Counted from the first letter of the stretch, positions 25,711 to 34,508 are shown. The stretch: 64,000 nt of DNA from Flavobacterium frigidarium DSM 17623 (GCF_000425505.1 NZ_KE384392.1:226973-290972), one strand, 5' to 3'. Translations and numbers: made by a program. Notes: a model not told the origin generated them from the sequence alone.

Positions 25711-26534
25711 ATTACTGGCAACTCTTAAATAAGCTATACAAACCTTCGCAAACCAACCTAAATCAGCTGTATTAGCGAAACTACATTTCAATTTCAAATA
25801 TAGAAAATTTATCTTACAAAAAATAAAAATGATTATTTAACATTCAAAAACCTAGAATACTATGTGAATCTAAGTTTTCAAAAAGGCGCAGGGGAGTTGT
25901 TGAAATATTTCTACTCCTTATTTTTATCAATTTTATTTACTTAATTTTAGAATAAAATCTTAAAATTAAATTCTTTACATACTATAGAAAATTAGGATTT
26001 CGATTGAAAGAAATTCAAGAAAAGTAAATCTGTAATCTTGTTTGTCAATTTTAATAGCTTTCGAACAATACTAATTTTAAAAAAATGAATTTACTAAATG
26101 ATTCTCTTTTTAAAATTCGAACTAAATATTTCAAACTTTATATTTTAACCAAACACTTTATAAATTCCAGAGATTACTAGAACTATCTTAAACCATAATT
26201 TTATCATTTCAATATTCTTAAAACCTTTGGCAACATACAGTACAATCTAATAAACGATTCAAGACATAAATTAAAGCTGCAAAACCCCTACTTTCTTACA
26301 GCATACAAATGAACTATAATTTATATTATGTAAAATAGAAAATGTAAAACTACTCTATGCTAACTTATAATCAATTGATTTGCTGTTTATAATTAGTAAC
26401 ACGACTTAGGCTCCAACAGTACTATTTCCCGAAAAAAATCATAATTTGCTAACAAAAGCCAACACATTAAATTTCTTTACAATCATTTTATAATTATAGA
26501 ATGCAATATGCGTTCTATTCCATATATATTTTAT
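25711..26534. other. Spacer plus long AT-rich non-coding stretch
   Basis: Bases 25711-25800 are spacer-like (minus strand: TTTCGCTAATACAGC ... AGAGTTGCCAGTAAT). From 25800 to 26534 the sequence is strongly AT-rich, and no frame longer than about 25 codons looks real. There is one faint TTTGGCAACA motif near 26230. It may be decayed cassette sequence or the regulatory region of the CBS gene. Confidence 0.4.
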
Positions 26535-26542
26535 TAATTTTG
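26535..26542 (+). promoter_or_regulatory. -7 promoter box of the CBS/DUF294 gene
   Basis: TAATTTTG fits TAnnTTTG and ends 21 bases before the ATG at 26564. No convincing -33 box was found. Confidence 0.5.
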
Positions 26543-26563
26543 TTTCACTAAATAATTTCAAGT

Positions 26564-28480
26564 ATGAATACAATTGCAAATAACATTGCCGACTTTCTTA
26601 AGGAATATGCACCATTTAAATATTTAAGTTTTGATGAGTTAGCTGCAATTGCCACAAATATTCGAGTATTAAATTTAGAGGTCAACAAAACCTTGTTTAA
26701 AGTTGATGGTCCTTTGCACGATGTCTTTTACGTTGTCGCATCTGGTTTGGTCAACTTAACGGTTATCGTAGATGCCGAAGAAAATATTTTGAACAAATGT
26801 CATGAAGGTGCCATTTTTGGTTTACGCCCATTTTTTGCCAAGAATAATTATACAATGACTGCAAAAGCGCGTGAAGAAAGTATTTTATATGCCATACCTA
26901 TCGCTGTATTCAGACCTTTTGTAGCTAACAATACCGACGTGCTTAATTTTCTGTTGGAGAATTTTGCTGTTAACACGCGAAATTCTAAAGACAAAGAAAG
27001 TTTGCACAACAATCAGATTTCAGATTCTGTTTTTTATACGGGACAAACATCTGAAATGCAGTATTTCCAAACCTTGTCGTATAATAACAATCCTATCACG
27101 GTTTCCCATTCTGATACTGTTCAAGAAACAGCGCAGTTAATGGCGGAATCTAAAAATACTTGTGCCGTGATATGCAGTAACAAAATTCCGCTTGGGATCG
27201 TTACGGATAGCGATATGTCGTCTAAAATTGCCACCGGAAGATTTCCCGTAACGACTACCATAGATAAAATTATGGTGTATCCGGTGATCACGGTTTTAGA
27301 AAACGTTTCTCTAGCCGAAGCACAACTATTAATGCTCAAGAATAACGTTTCGCATTTGTGTGTAACTCAAGATGGTTCTGATAAATCTGCTGTTAAAGGT
27401 GTAATTTCAGAACATGATTTGGTTGTCGCTCAAGCAAACAATCCAGGTGTTTTAGTTAAAGAAATTAAACGTGCTCACAATGTAAACGATTTAAAACAAA
27501 TACGTTTTAGACTAGCTGATTTGGTTCAGAATTCGATCCAAAAGAACATTCCGCTAACGCATGTGAACAACATTGCTAGCGAAATCACTTTTGCTTTATT
27601 AAAACGTGCTATCGAACTGTCCATTTTAGAATTGGGCTCCCCTCCTGCTCGTTTTGCGTGGTTAAGCATTGGTAGCCAGGGTCGTAAGGAACAATTACTA
27701 CCTACAGATCAAGACAGTATCTTAATATTTGAGGATGTCACTCCTGAAAAGTATCGAGAGGTGAAAGATTACTTCTTGAATCTCGCTAGCAAAACAACTG
27801 ATTTGTTAGAAGGTGTAGGTTACGAAGCTTGTCCTAATGGTCACATGGCTAAGAATATTTTGTGGTGTAAATCACTCACTGACTGGATGAAACAGTACAA
27901 CAACTGGATTAATACTCCTGGCGAACATAGCGGTGATTTAAGCAGCATCTTTTTTGACTATGAATTAGTTTATGGCGAACAAAAAATTGAAGATGCCATT
28001 AGCAGCACTGTTTTTCAAAATATGGAAAACAATACTTTATTCTTTGATTTTTTAGGAAATGATGCATTGCGCAAAAATTCACCTTTAACGTTTTTCAAAA
28101 ATTTCAATGTTGAAGAAGAAGGATCGCATAAAGATAAATTCGACATAAAAACAAAAGCTTTAATGCCATTAATTGATGGTGCGCGTTTGTTTACTTTGAG
28201 CTTTAAAGTAAAAGGAATCAACAACACTTACATCCGTTTTAAACAGTTGGCCATGGTAGATCCCAAGCATGCTGAAACCTATTTAGAATGTGCTGAAGCG
28301 TTTTTAGTACTTTCGAAAATTAGAACTTTAGAGGGAATAAAAAATGATAATTCGGGACAATTTGTTAATTTAGAGGAATTATCTAAGATAGATAGAGACA
28401 AATTAAAGAATGCTTTAGCGCCGATGCGAAAGCTAGAAGACCTAATTAAAGACAAATTCCAACTGACACATTTTTCATAA
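26564..28480 (+). CDS. Cyclic-nucleotide-binding / CBS / DUF294 nucleotidyltransferase-like protein
   Basis: This 638-residue signalling protein has four parts. A cNMP-binding domain spans about 10-140. Two CBS motifs span about 170-290 (PITVSHSDTVQETAQLM, TDSDMSSKI, VLENVSLAEAQLLM, SEHDLV). A DUF294 nucleotidyltransferase core near 350-480 contains GSQGRKEQLLPTDQDSILIF with the Gly-Ser and Asp-x-Asp signature, and a helical DUF294 C-terminal domain follows. Related proteins are GlnD/ArmT-like and are thought to regulate metabolism in response to adenine nucleotides; many lie near acetyl-CoA synthetase genes. Here acs is about 8 kb away. The stop is only two bases before the exonuclease-like gene, a clear operon. 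Confidence 0.9.
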   Translation: MNTIANNIADFLKEYAPFKYLSFDELAAIATNIRVLNLEVNKTLFKVDGPLHDVFYVVASGLVNLTVIVDAEENILNKCHEGAIFGLRPFFAKNNYTMTAKAREESILYAIPIAVFRPFVANNTDVLNFLLENFAVNTRNSKDKESLHNNQISDSVFYTGQTSEMQYFQTLSYNNNPITVSHSDTVQETAQLMAESKNTCAVICSNKIPLGIVTDSDMSSKIATGRFPVTTTIDKIMVYPVITVLENVSLAEAQLLMLKNNVSHLCVTQDGSDKSAVKGVISEHDLVVAQANNPGVLVKEIKRAHNVNDLKQIRFRLADLVQNSIQKNIPLTHVNNIASEITFALLKRAIELSILELGSPPARFAWLSIGSQGRKEQLLPTDQDSILIFEDVTPEKYREVKDYFLNLASKTTDLLEGVGYEACPNGHMAKNILWCKSLTDWMKQYNNWINTPGEHSGDLSSIFFDYELVYGEQKIEDAISSTVFQNMENNTLFFDFLGNDALRKNSPLTFFKNFNVEEEGSHKDKFDIKTKALMPLIDGARLFTLSFKVKGINNTYIRFKQLAMVDPKHAETYLECAEAFLVLSKIRTLEGIKNDNSGQFVNLEELSKIDRDKLKNALAPMRKLEDLIKDKFQLTHFS

Positions 28481-28482
28481 CT

Positions 28483-29079
28483 ATGCTAGACTGGCTTAAA
28501 AATATAAACAAAGAGTATCCTGAATTTTACAAAGAGTATCTGGCTAAATTTAGCGAAAAATCAAACAGATACGTCATGCTATCAACTGAAACTACGGGAT
28601 TAAATCCTAAGGATGATGTTGTGTTGACCATATCTGCTTTTGCGGTCGTTGATGACAGTATTTTAATTGGGGATAATTTTGAACACATTTTATTACAGTA
28701 CAAATACTTTCATGACAACAAACTTTCTAATGAGTTTATTATCGAAAGTAAAATGGAAAAACTTAGTGAGCCTGAAGCAATCGAGAAATTCATCAACTAC
28801 TTAGGTAACGCCGTAATCGTAGGTCATCACATCGATTTTGATGTCGAAATGATTAATGCTTCATTAGAACGTTTGGGATGCGGTCGTTTAAAAAATGAAG
28901 CACTGGATATCGATATTATGTACCGAAAATTACAGGACATAACAGATAAAGAGTTCTCCTTAGTGGAACTTTCTGAAGCTTTTAAAACTCCTATTAGTGA
29001 TCGAAATTCTTCGGCAGATGATGCCTACACGATCGCTGTACTATTTTTAAAACTCAAATCAAGACTGCGCATTAAATAA
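28483..29079 (+). CDS. DnaQ-like 3'-5' exonuclease-fold protein with altered active site
   Basis: This 198-residue protein has the RNase T/DnaQ fold. The first motif reads YVMLSTETTGL, where active enzymes have Asp-x-Glu-Thr. The second motif, VGHHIDFDVEMIN, is normal. The last reads NSSADDAYTIAVLF, where an active DEDDh enzyme has His before Ala-x-x-Asp-Ala. Two catalytic residues (first Asp, His) therefore appear replaced, and it may bind but not cut nucleic acid. It directly follows the CBS/DUF294 gene (2-base gap), a pairing I recall from many bacteria. Its stop abuts the end of the convergent PPTase gene with no terminator between. Confidence 0.8.
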   Translation: MLDWLKNINKEYPEFYKEYLAKFSEKSNRYVMLSTETTGLNPKDDVVLTISAFAVVDDSILIGDNFEHILLQYKYFHDNKLSNEFIIESKMEKLSEPEAIEKFINYLGNAVIVGHHIDFDVEMINASLERLGCGRLKNEALDIDIMYRKLQDITDKEFSLVELSEAFKTPISDRNSSADDAYTIAVLFLKLKSRLRIK

Positions 29080-29568
29080 TTATGACATTGTAATAATGTA
29101 CTCGTAGTTCCCATGATGCGATATCGATACAGGTACTGTTTGTGTAGTTTCTGGCTGTACTAAATAAGGAACGCCTTCTTTTTTTAAGATTAATTTTCGG
29201 TCTTTTAAAAACACAATATTTTCTAATATTTTGGTATCAACAGCAGCAATTGTGTGAATATGATCTGGCTTTACAACCGTTTTTGTGTAATATGTTTTTC
29301 CTTGGCAGTACACTGTTCCTTGCAGTTCATTCACATAAGTACAAACGAGCTGCAAAGGCATGAATGCTCGTAAACCGGTGTCGCGATTAAAAATCTTGTA
29401 AGCAGCTTCTTTTCTACTCCACAGATTCCAGACCATTACATCTTGATTATTGGCAGTTTTAATTAACGCTATTTCTTCTTCAGTAAAAAGCTTTTCTAGA
29501 TAACCTTTGCGCCGCCAGTTATTTTCATTTTTGGCTGTAGCCAAATCAACAACATCATTACCTATCAT
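29080..29568 (-). CDS. 4'-phosphopantetheinyl transferase (AcpS-like)
   Basis: This 162-residue enzyme should load phosphopantetheine onto the ACP encoded next door. It has the first motif IGNDVVDL (where AcpS has G-x-D-I/V), then WSRKEAAYKIF with the Lys-Glu-Ala magnesium-binding Glu, and a C-terminal VSISHHGNYEYIITMS. The order agrees with AcpS-type transferases, with about 40 extra residues between the motifs. It is the last gene of the type III PKS cluster, 57 bases after the ACP gene. Having its own transferase suggests the cluster's ACP is not served well by the housekeeping AcpS. Confidence 0.85.
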   Translation of the reverse strand: MIGNDVVDLATAKNENNWRRKGYLEKLFTEEEIALIKTANNQDVMVWNLWSRKEAAYKIFNRDTGLRAFMPLQLVCTYVNELQGTVYCQGKTYYTKTVVKPDHIHTIAAVDTKILENIVFLKDRKLILKKEGVPYLVQPETTQTVPVSISHHGNYEYIITMS

Positions 29569-29625
29569 AAATAACTATTTGATTGAAAGAGATTTATAAC
29601 ACCTTATATAAAGTATTAATGTCAG

Positions 29626-29880
29626 TTATTTCGAAGCTAGTTTTTCTTCAACAATAGCAATTGTTGCTTCGATATTCAGCATTTTTTCCATCGATTCATT
29701 ATCAATTTGGATATCAAAGAAGTCTTCAACATCTAAAATGATATCTACTAAATTGGCAGAGTTGATATTTAAATCTTTTATAAAATCTGTTTGTTCTGTT
29801 AAGTTATCAAGGGCCTCTTTATCGCCTACGAAAGGTGTGATGATATTTTTCAAATTTTCGATAATAGTAATTCTGTCCAT
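29626..29880 (-). CDS. Acyl carrier protein of the type III PKS cluster
   Basis: This 84-residue acidic four-helix carrier protein has the phosphopantetheine Ser at position 41 in DLNINSANLVDI. The usual DSL motif is here NSA, an unusual variant, but the surrounding pattern (FIKDLNI, then VDIILDVEDFFDIQID) is typical of ACPs. It lies five bases downstream of the ketosynthase gene and upstream of the phosphopantetheinyl transferase. It probably carries the acyl starter or extender intermediates handled by the neighbouring ketosynthase and dehydratase, and may hand an acyl chain to the type III synthase. Confidence 0.88.
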   Translation of the reverse strand: MDRITIIENLKNIITPFVGDKEALDNLTEQTDFIKDLNINSANLVDIILDVEDFFDIQIDNESMEKMLNIEATIAIVEEKLASK

Positions 29881-29885
29881 TTATT

Positions 29886-31160
29886 TTATTTTTCAAATTT
29901 TTTAAATACAATACAACCGTTCACATCTCCAAAGCCAAAACTAGCTTTTACTACAATGTTTACCGGCATTTCAATTAATTTCTGAGGCACTTTATTGGCA
30001 TCGATGATGGCAGTCACTTCAGGATGCAAATCTTCACAATTAATTGAAGGGAATACAAAATTTTCATGAATTTGCAATACACTAGCAACACTTTCAATAC
30101 TTCCCGCTGCTGACAAACAATGCCCTATCATGGATTTTAGCGAATTAATATAAGGAAAGTTAGCATTTTTTAATCCTAGCGCTTGATTCCAGTTCCCAAT
30201 TTCGAATCCATCTTTTGTAGTCGCAGTGAGGTGTCCGTTGATGGCATCAATTTCCTCTGGATTTATCCCACTGTTTTTTACAGCCTGTTTTATACATCTT
30301 TGTACGGCTACGGCATTAGGCGCTGTCATTGTGCCACTACCTCTTTGTCCTCCAGAATTTATATTGCCACCTAGGATTTCAGCATATATTTTGGCCCCTC
30401 TCGCCAATGCGCACTCTAAATCTTCAACAACAAATGCCCCTGCTCCACTTCCTGGAACAAAACCTGATGCCGTTGCGCTGAGCGGTCTCGATCCTTTTTC
30501 TGGCGTATCATTGTGTTTAAAAGTACACACTCGCATAGCATCAAATCCGCCCCAGATGTAAGGTCCAGAATCACTAGTGCTTCCCGCGAGAATTCTTTTG
30601 GCTTGTCCGGATTGTATTCGATCAAAAGCCATCATTAAACTCTCCGTTCCGGTCGTACACGCTGACGAATTTGTAGTCACTTGGTTTCCTAATCCTAATT
30701 TACCACCCAAGTACGCACTAATGCCGCTATTCATCGTTTGCGCTACAGCCGTACTCCCCAAACGTTTGGTTTGGTAATCATCAATCTTATAAATGCTTTC
30801 GCGAAATTTTTCAATACCTGATGTCCCAGCACCAAAAATGGTCCCGCTATCCCAATCTGGATTTTCTCCTTCCTTTATTTCGAGTCCTGCATCTTTCCAT
30901 GCATCTAAGCCAGCAATCACGCCATAGAGAATTCCGGAAGAGTTGAAGTTTCGCAATTCCAGTTCCGTGAAATATTCTAACGCTTTCTCGGTTGAAATAG
31001 TTGGCGTACCTGAAATTTGACATGAGAATTTTAAACGTGCTAACTCAGGATCTTTTTTAATTCCCGATAGACCATTTTTTATTGCATGCGTAAATTCCTG
31101 AAGTCCCACCCCATTAGGAGCGACGACACCCATTCCTGTAATGACCACTCTCCTATTCAT
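29886..31160 (-). CDS. Beta-ketoacyl-ACP synthase (FabF/KAS II-like)
   Basis: This 424-residue condensing enzyme has the thiolase fold with Cys168 (NSSACTTGTESL), His310 (INGHLTATTKDG; FabF usually has AHGTST) and His347 (KSMIGHCLSAAG). The Cys-His-His set for decarboxylative condensation is complete, though the first His loop is divergent. It begins RRVVITGMGVVAPNG as FabF does. Its start overlaps the end of the dehydratase gene by eight bases and its stop is five bases before the ACP gene. It is a dedicated ketosynthase for this cluster and likely extends an ACP-bound chain. Confidence 0.92.
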   Translation of the reverse strand: MNRRVVITGMGVVAPNGVGLQEFTHAIKNGLSGIKKDPELARLKFSCQISGTPTISTEKALEYFTELELRNFNSSGILYGVIAGLDAWKDAGLEIKEGENPDWDSGTIFGAGTSGIEKFRESIYKIDDYQTKRLGSTAVAQTMNSGISAYLGGKLGLGNQVTTNSSACTTGTESLMMAFDRIQSGQAKRILAGSTSDSGPYIWGGFDAMRVCTFKHNDTPEKGSRPLSATASGFVPGSGAGAFVVEDLECALARGAKIYAEILGGNINSGGQRGSGTMTAPNAVAVQRCIKQAVKNSGINPEEIDAINGHLTATTKDGFEIGNWNQALGLKNANFPYINSLKSMIGHCLSAAGSIESVASVLQIHENFVFPSINCEDLHPEVTAIIDANKVPQKLIEMPVNIVVKASFGFGDVNGCIVFKKFEK

Positions 31161-31611
31161 CTTTATTTTTATTTTGGATAATCATTCCGGCTATTTCTCC
31201 TTTACACACTTCGATCCCTGCTTCATTTCGCATACTGACTTTACACTTTAATTTTCCGAATCGAAAGTATATTTTTTCAGATGAAACAGTTACTTTTTCA
31301 TTAGGATATACTGCTTTTAGAAACTCGATACTGCTTGATGTTAAAGCAATTGAAACTCCAGAGTTAATATCTTTGTCTAATAAATAAATTCCCAAGCAAA
31401 CTACCCCTATCTGAGCCATTGTTTCACTGAGAATTACTCCAGGAGTTACCGGATTGTCTTTAAAATGTCCTTTGTAAAAATCAGCATTTTCATTGAAAGT
31501 GTAAGTTCCCAACACACCATTATCACTAATTTTTGTAAGGCTATCAACAAACAAAAAAGGCTTCGTATAGGGTAATTGATTTAAAATTGCAGTTGTATCC
31601 ATTAGATTCAA
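31153..31611 (-). CDS. FabZ-like hotdog 3-hydroxyacyl-ACP dehydratase
   Basis: This 152-residue hotdog-fold enzyme has catalytic His49 in FYKGHFKDNPVTPGVIL and Glu63 in LSETMAQIG, the FabZ pair for dehydrating 3-hydroxyacyl-ACP. The central hotdog helix and the later strand (CKVSMRNEAGIEVCKGEIAG) follow. Length is typical of FabZ. It overlaps the ketosynthase gene by eight bases and follows the type III PKS by three bases, so it is tightly coupled to both. A ketoreductase and enoyl reductase are not present in the cluster and would have to come from fatty-acid synthesis. Confidence 0.88.
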   Translation of the reverse strand: MNLMDTTAILNQLPYTKPFLFVDSLTKISDNGVLGTYTFNENADFYKGHFKDNPVTPGVILSETMAQIGVVCLGIYLLDKDINSGVSIALTSSSIEFLKAVYPNEKVTVSSEKIYFRFGKLKCKVSMRNEAGIEVCKGEIAGMIIQNKNKDE

Positions 31612-31614
31612 AAA

Positions 31615-32667
31615 TTAAAATTCAAGTAGCACCCTTTGTGCAGAAAATCCAGGTCCAAAACTCAACATCAATCCTTTTTCACCAGCCTTAGGTTTGCTAT
31701 CCATAATTCTCTCTAGAACGTATAAAACGGTGGCACTAGACATGTTTCCATATAACTGAAGAACCGCTTTAGTATCGTCGATGTTTTTACCCAAATCAGA
31801 AAATAAGGCTTCAACTGTTTGCACAATTTTTTTTCCGCCTGGATGAAATATCAAATGTTCTAATTCTTCAATTTTTAAATTATTTTTTTCTAAAAAAGGA
31901 TGGATTATCGCTGGAAAATGCGAAGCAATAGTATCTGGAACTGCAATATCAAGAACCATTTGTAAGCCTGAATTGGTTAATTTAAAACCCATCATGTGTT
32001 CGTTATCATAAAAATGATACATCGCTTCATCAAGAATTTTTGGTCCTTCATCCTCCTCGCAAGAAGAAAGTAAAACACAGGCAGCACCATCACCAAAAAT
32101 GGCAGCACTTACAATATTTGCCATTGAAAAATCATCCAACTGAAACGTGGCCGTGGGGCTTTCAACAGCAATTACAGCTGCTCTTTTACCAGGATTGGCT
32201 TTTAAAAAATTCTTAGCATATATAATTCCCGAAACTCCAGCTGCACATCCCATTTCTGTAACGGGTAATCGCACAATATCTTGTCTTAATTTTAATTTAT
32301 TGATTAAGTACGCATCTAGGGACGGAATCATGATTCCGGTACAGCTCACTGTGATGATAAAATCTAAATCTTCTGCTTGCCAATTGGACTTTTCTAAAGC
32401 TTTAATAAGCACTTTTTCGCCTAAATCGATTACTTCTCGAGTATAAATATCATTGCGCTCTTCAAAAGACGACTGTGTAAAAACTTCGATAGGATCCATT
32501 ATAGAATACCTTTTGTCTACGGCAGCTCCTTCAAAAATCTTTTTGACTTTTCGAATAAAACGATCGTCTTGATTCATCAACCAATGATCTAGAAAAGGAA
32601 GGATCTCCTCGGTGGTTCTTGAATATTTAGGTAATTGCTTGCTAACTGAACTTATTTTTACACTCAT
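31615..32667 (-). CDS. Type III polyketide synthase (chalcone-synthase-like)
   Basis: This 350-residue homodimer-type condensing enzyme uses CoA (or acyl-ACP) starters with malonyl-CoA to build pyrones, resorcinols or related rings. The whole catalytic triad is visible: Cys141 in TEMGCAAGVSGI, His275 in HLIFHPGGKK and Asn308 in LYGNMSSATVLYVLE. The C-terminal GPGF loop appears as LSFGPGFSAQ. It overlaps the methyltransferase gene by four bases (ATGA) and is followed by dehydratase, ketosynthase, ACP and PPTase genes. Compare the Streptomyces srs set, in which a type III PKS works with a methyltransferase and a flavoprotein hydroxylase on phenolic lipids. The product here is not known. Confidence 0.95.
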   Translation of the reverse strand: MSVKISSVSKQLPKYSRTTEEILPFLDHWLMNQDDRFIRKVKKIFEGAAVDKRYSIMDPIEVFTQSSFEERNDIYTREVIDLGEKVLIKALEKSNWQAEDLDFIITVSCTGIMIPSLDAYLINKLKLRQDIVRLPVTEMGCAAGVSGIIYAKNFLKANPGKRAAVIAVESPTATFQLDDFSMANIVSAAIFGDGAACVLLSSCEEDEGPKILDEAMYHFYDNEHMMGFKLTNSGLQMVLDIAVPDTIASHFPAIIHPFLEKNNLKIEELEHLIFHPGGKKIVQTVEALFSDLGKNIDDTKAVLQLYGNMSSATVLYVLERIMDSKPKAGEKGLMLSFGPGFSAQRVLLEF

Positions 32668-33377
32668 ATTTTATATATTATCCATTGGTACCTGAAAGCC
32701 CATTTCCATTTAACATCGTATTTTCTGAAACCTAATTTTTCAGAAAACTGAATCAAGTCAACCTTCTTGAATCCTCTTAATATCGAAACCAATCCATCTT
32801 CGCGTGACATATCATTTAATCGAAATACTTTACACAACGCTTGGAATGAACGATACGCTATTTTACTTCTATGCAAGTCATTGATCACAACACCTAAGGT
32901 AGCGTTCTTATAAAAAACACTAAGCAATTTTTCAATTTGATCGTCTTTAAAATGATGCAATGTCAATGTGCAAAGTACAATGTCATATTTAAGATTTTCA
33001 AATTCTTTATCGAATATATCTTCGCATCGATAGGAAATATTAGTGTAGTTTTTAGATAAGTCTCTGGCATGCGTAATCGTAAAATTATTAGCATCGATTC
33101 CAATCAAATTAAAAGTAAGCCCTTTAGTTGTTGCATAATCTGCTAGCGCTCTCAACATATCGCCATTACCACATCCCACGTCGACAATGGTAAATTTTCT
33201 ATCTTGTTCAGCAGTAGACAACATGTCCTTCACTCCATGAAGTGTTAGTTTATTGCCGCCTAGCAATTGATTGATGCTCGCTATTTTATCTAGGGCATCA
33301 CGAAGTATTTCGCCTTCCATGGCAAAATCGTCCATGATTTCCTCTTGATCTGTTCTGTATTTTGTTGTTAAGCCCAT
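32664..33377 (-). CDS. Class I SAM-dependent methyltransferase
   Basis: This 237-residue enzyme has the SAM-binding motif I VDVGCGNGDML, the acidic end of strand 2 (IGIDANNF), and post-motif segments CEDIFDKEF and IVLCTLTLHHF. It resembles ring O- or C-methyltransferases. Its start follows immediately after the stop of the flavoprotein gene, and its stop overlaps the type III PKS start by four bases. It most likely methylates the product of the polyketide synthase. Whether on O or C cannot be told. Confidence 0.9.
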   Translation of the reverse strand: MGLTTKYRTDQEEIMDDFAMEGEILRDALDKIASINQLLGGNKLTLHGVKDMLSTAEQDRKFTIVDVGCGNGDMLRALADYATTKGLTFNLIGIDANNFTITHARDLSKNYTNISYRCEDIFDKEFENLKYDIVLCTLTLHHFKDDQIEKLLSVFYKNATLGVVINDLHRSKIAYRSFQALCKVFRLNDMSREDGLVSILRGFKKVDLIQFSEKLGFRKYDVKWKWAFRYQWIIYKI

Positions 33378-34508
33378 TTATGATTCAACTGTAAGTGGTT
33401 TTCCATGCGTTTGCTTGATAATGTAAGGTAAGATAAATTTGAAGGTAGTAACCATTTTTAGAACCAAATTAGCATTCTTTTTATTTTCTAAGATTAAAGA
33501 CAAAAAGCGTCCTGCCTGCAACCTTTTTTTAAATGTAAGATTCCACTTTTTTTGGTATTCCTTTTCTAATTCTGCTCTCGTTCCTATCGTCTTACTATTG
33601 TATTTTATGATTAGTTCTGATGCAATTTTTGCGCTGTGAATCGCCATAGCCATTCCGTTACCACAAAGCGGATGAATTAGGCCTGCAGTATCCCCAATCA
33701 TGATAATATGATCTTCTATTGCTTTCTTTTTATCGAATGAGATTTGGCTTATAGTCAGTTGTTTGTCAAATAACATCGTACTATTTTCAAATATCTTTTT
33801 GAGATGGGGATTTTTAGCCATCACCTGCGATTGAAAATCAGTTATGTTTTTGTATTTTTTGAAAGACTTGTAATCAGCCAAATAACAAATATTTACAATA
33901 TCGTTTTCAATCTTAGAAACACCGCAATAACCACCATCAAAATTGTGTAGTGCAACTAAATCCTTCTGCATTGTGAAATGGTAATGCGCTTTCACTGCAA
34001 GCCACTTTGATTGCTTCTTGAAAAATGGTCGCTGTAATTTCTGGTCGATATTAGAACGTTTGCCAAAAGCGCCTAGAACCAAATCCGCAGTTAAAATCTT
34101 ATCAGCTTGAGTAGTTATGGTAAATAAATTGTTCTCGAAATCAATATTTTCAACCTGATCAATAATTATTTTACAACCATTAGAAACCGCTTTTTTATAC
34201 AGATAATGGTCTAATGCGTATCTACTAATTCCAAAACCTCCTAATGGTAATGTAGTCGAAAGAATACTTCCATCCACGTTAGAAAACTGTAAATCAGTTA
34301 TCTCTGAAGGTTTAATTGTAGTAAGATCAATCCCTAAATAATGAAAGTAAGGTACCACTTCATTGGAAATATATTCACCACATACTTTATGCCTAGGATA
34401 ATTATTTTTTTCGATTAAAGTAACATCGATACCGTACTTAGATAGATGAAGCGCAGCCGTAAGACCAGCTAAACCACCTCCAATAATTAGCACTTTTTTT
34501 GAGTTCAT
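33378..34508 (-). CDS. FAD-dependent oxidoreductase (geranylgeranyl-reductase/monooxygenase family)
   Basis: This 376-residue flavoprotein has the N-terminal Rossmann motif VLIIGGGLAGLTAALHL, the PRHKVCGEYIS segment typical of the geranylgeranyl-reductase-like group, and the second FAD motif MIGDTAGLIHPLCGNGMAM. Members hydroxylate aromatic rings or reduce double bonds. In this cluster a hydroxylation of a resorcinol- or pyrone-type ring (quinone formation) is the most likely role. It is the first gene of the seven-gene transcript, and its stop abuts the methyltransferase start. Confidence 0.9.
   Translation of the reverse strand: MNSKKVLIIGGGLAGLTAALHLSKYGIDVTLIEKNNYPRHKVCGEYISNEVVPYFHYLGIDLTTIKPSEITDLQFSNVDGSILSTTLPLGGFGISRYALDHYLYKKAVSNGCKIIIDQVENIDFENNLFTITTQADKILTADLVLGAFGKRSNIDQKLQRPFFKKQSKWLAVKAHYHFTMQKDLVALHNFDGGYCGVSKIENDIVNICYLADYKSFKKYKNITDFQSQVMAKNPHLKKIFENSTMLFDKQLTISQISFDKKKAIEDHIIMIGDTAGLIHPLCGNGMAMAIHSAKIASELIIKYNSKTIGTRAELEKEYQKKWNLTFKKRLQAGRFLSLILENKKNANLVLKMVTTFKFILPYIIKQTHGKPLTVES

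Noticed and set aside
25711-25797. N-terminal extension of the secreted protein at 24859-25710
   Set aside because: It lies in a boundary spacer, and the internal ATG starts a proper signal peptide.
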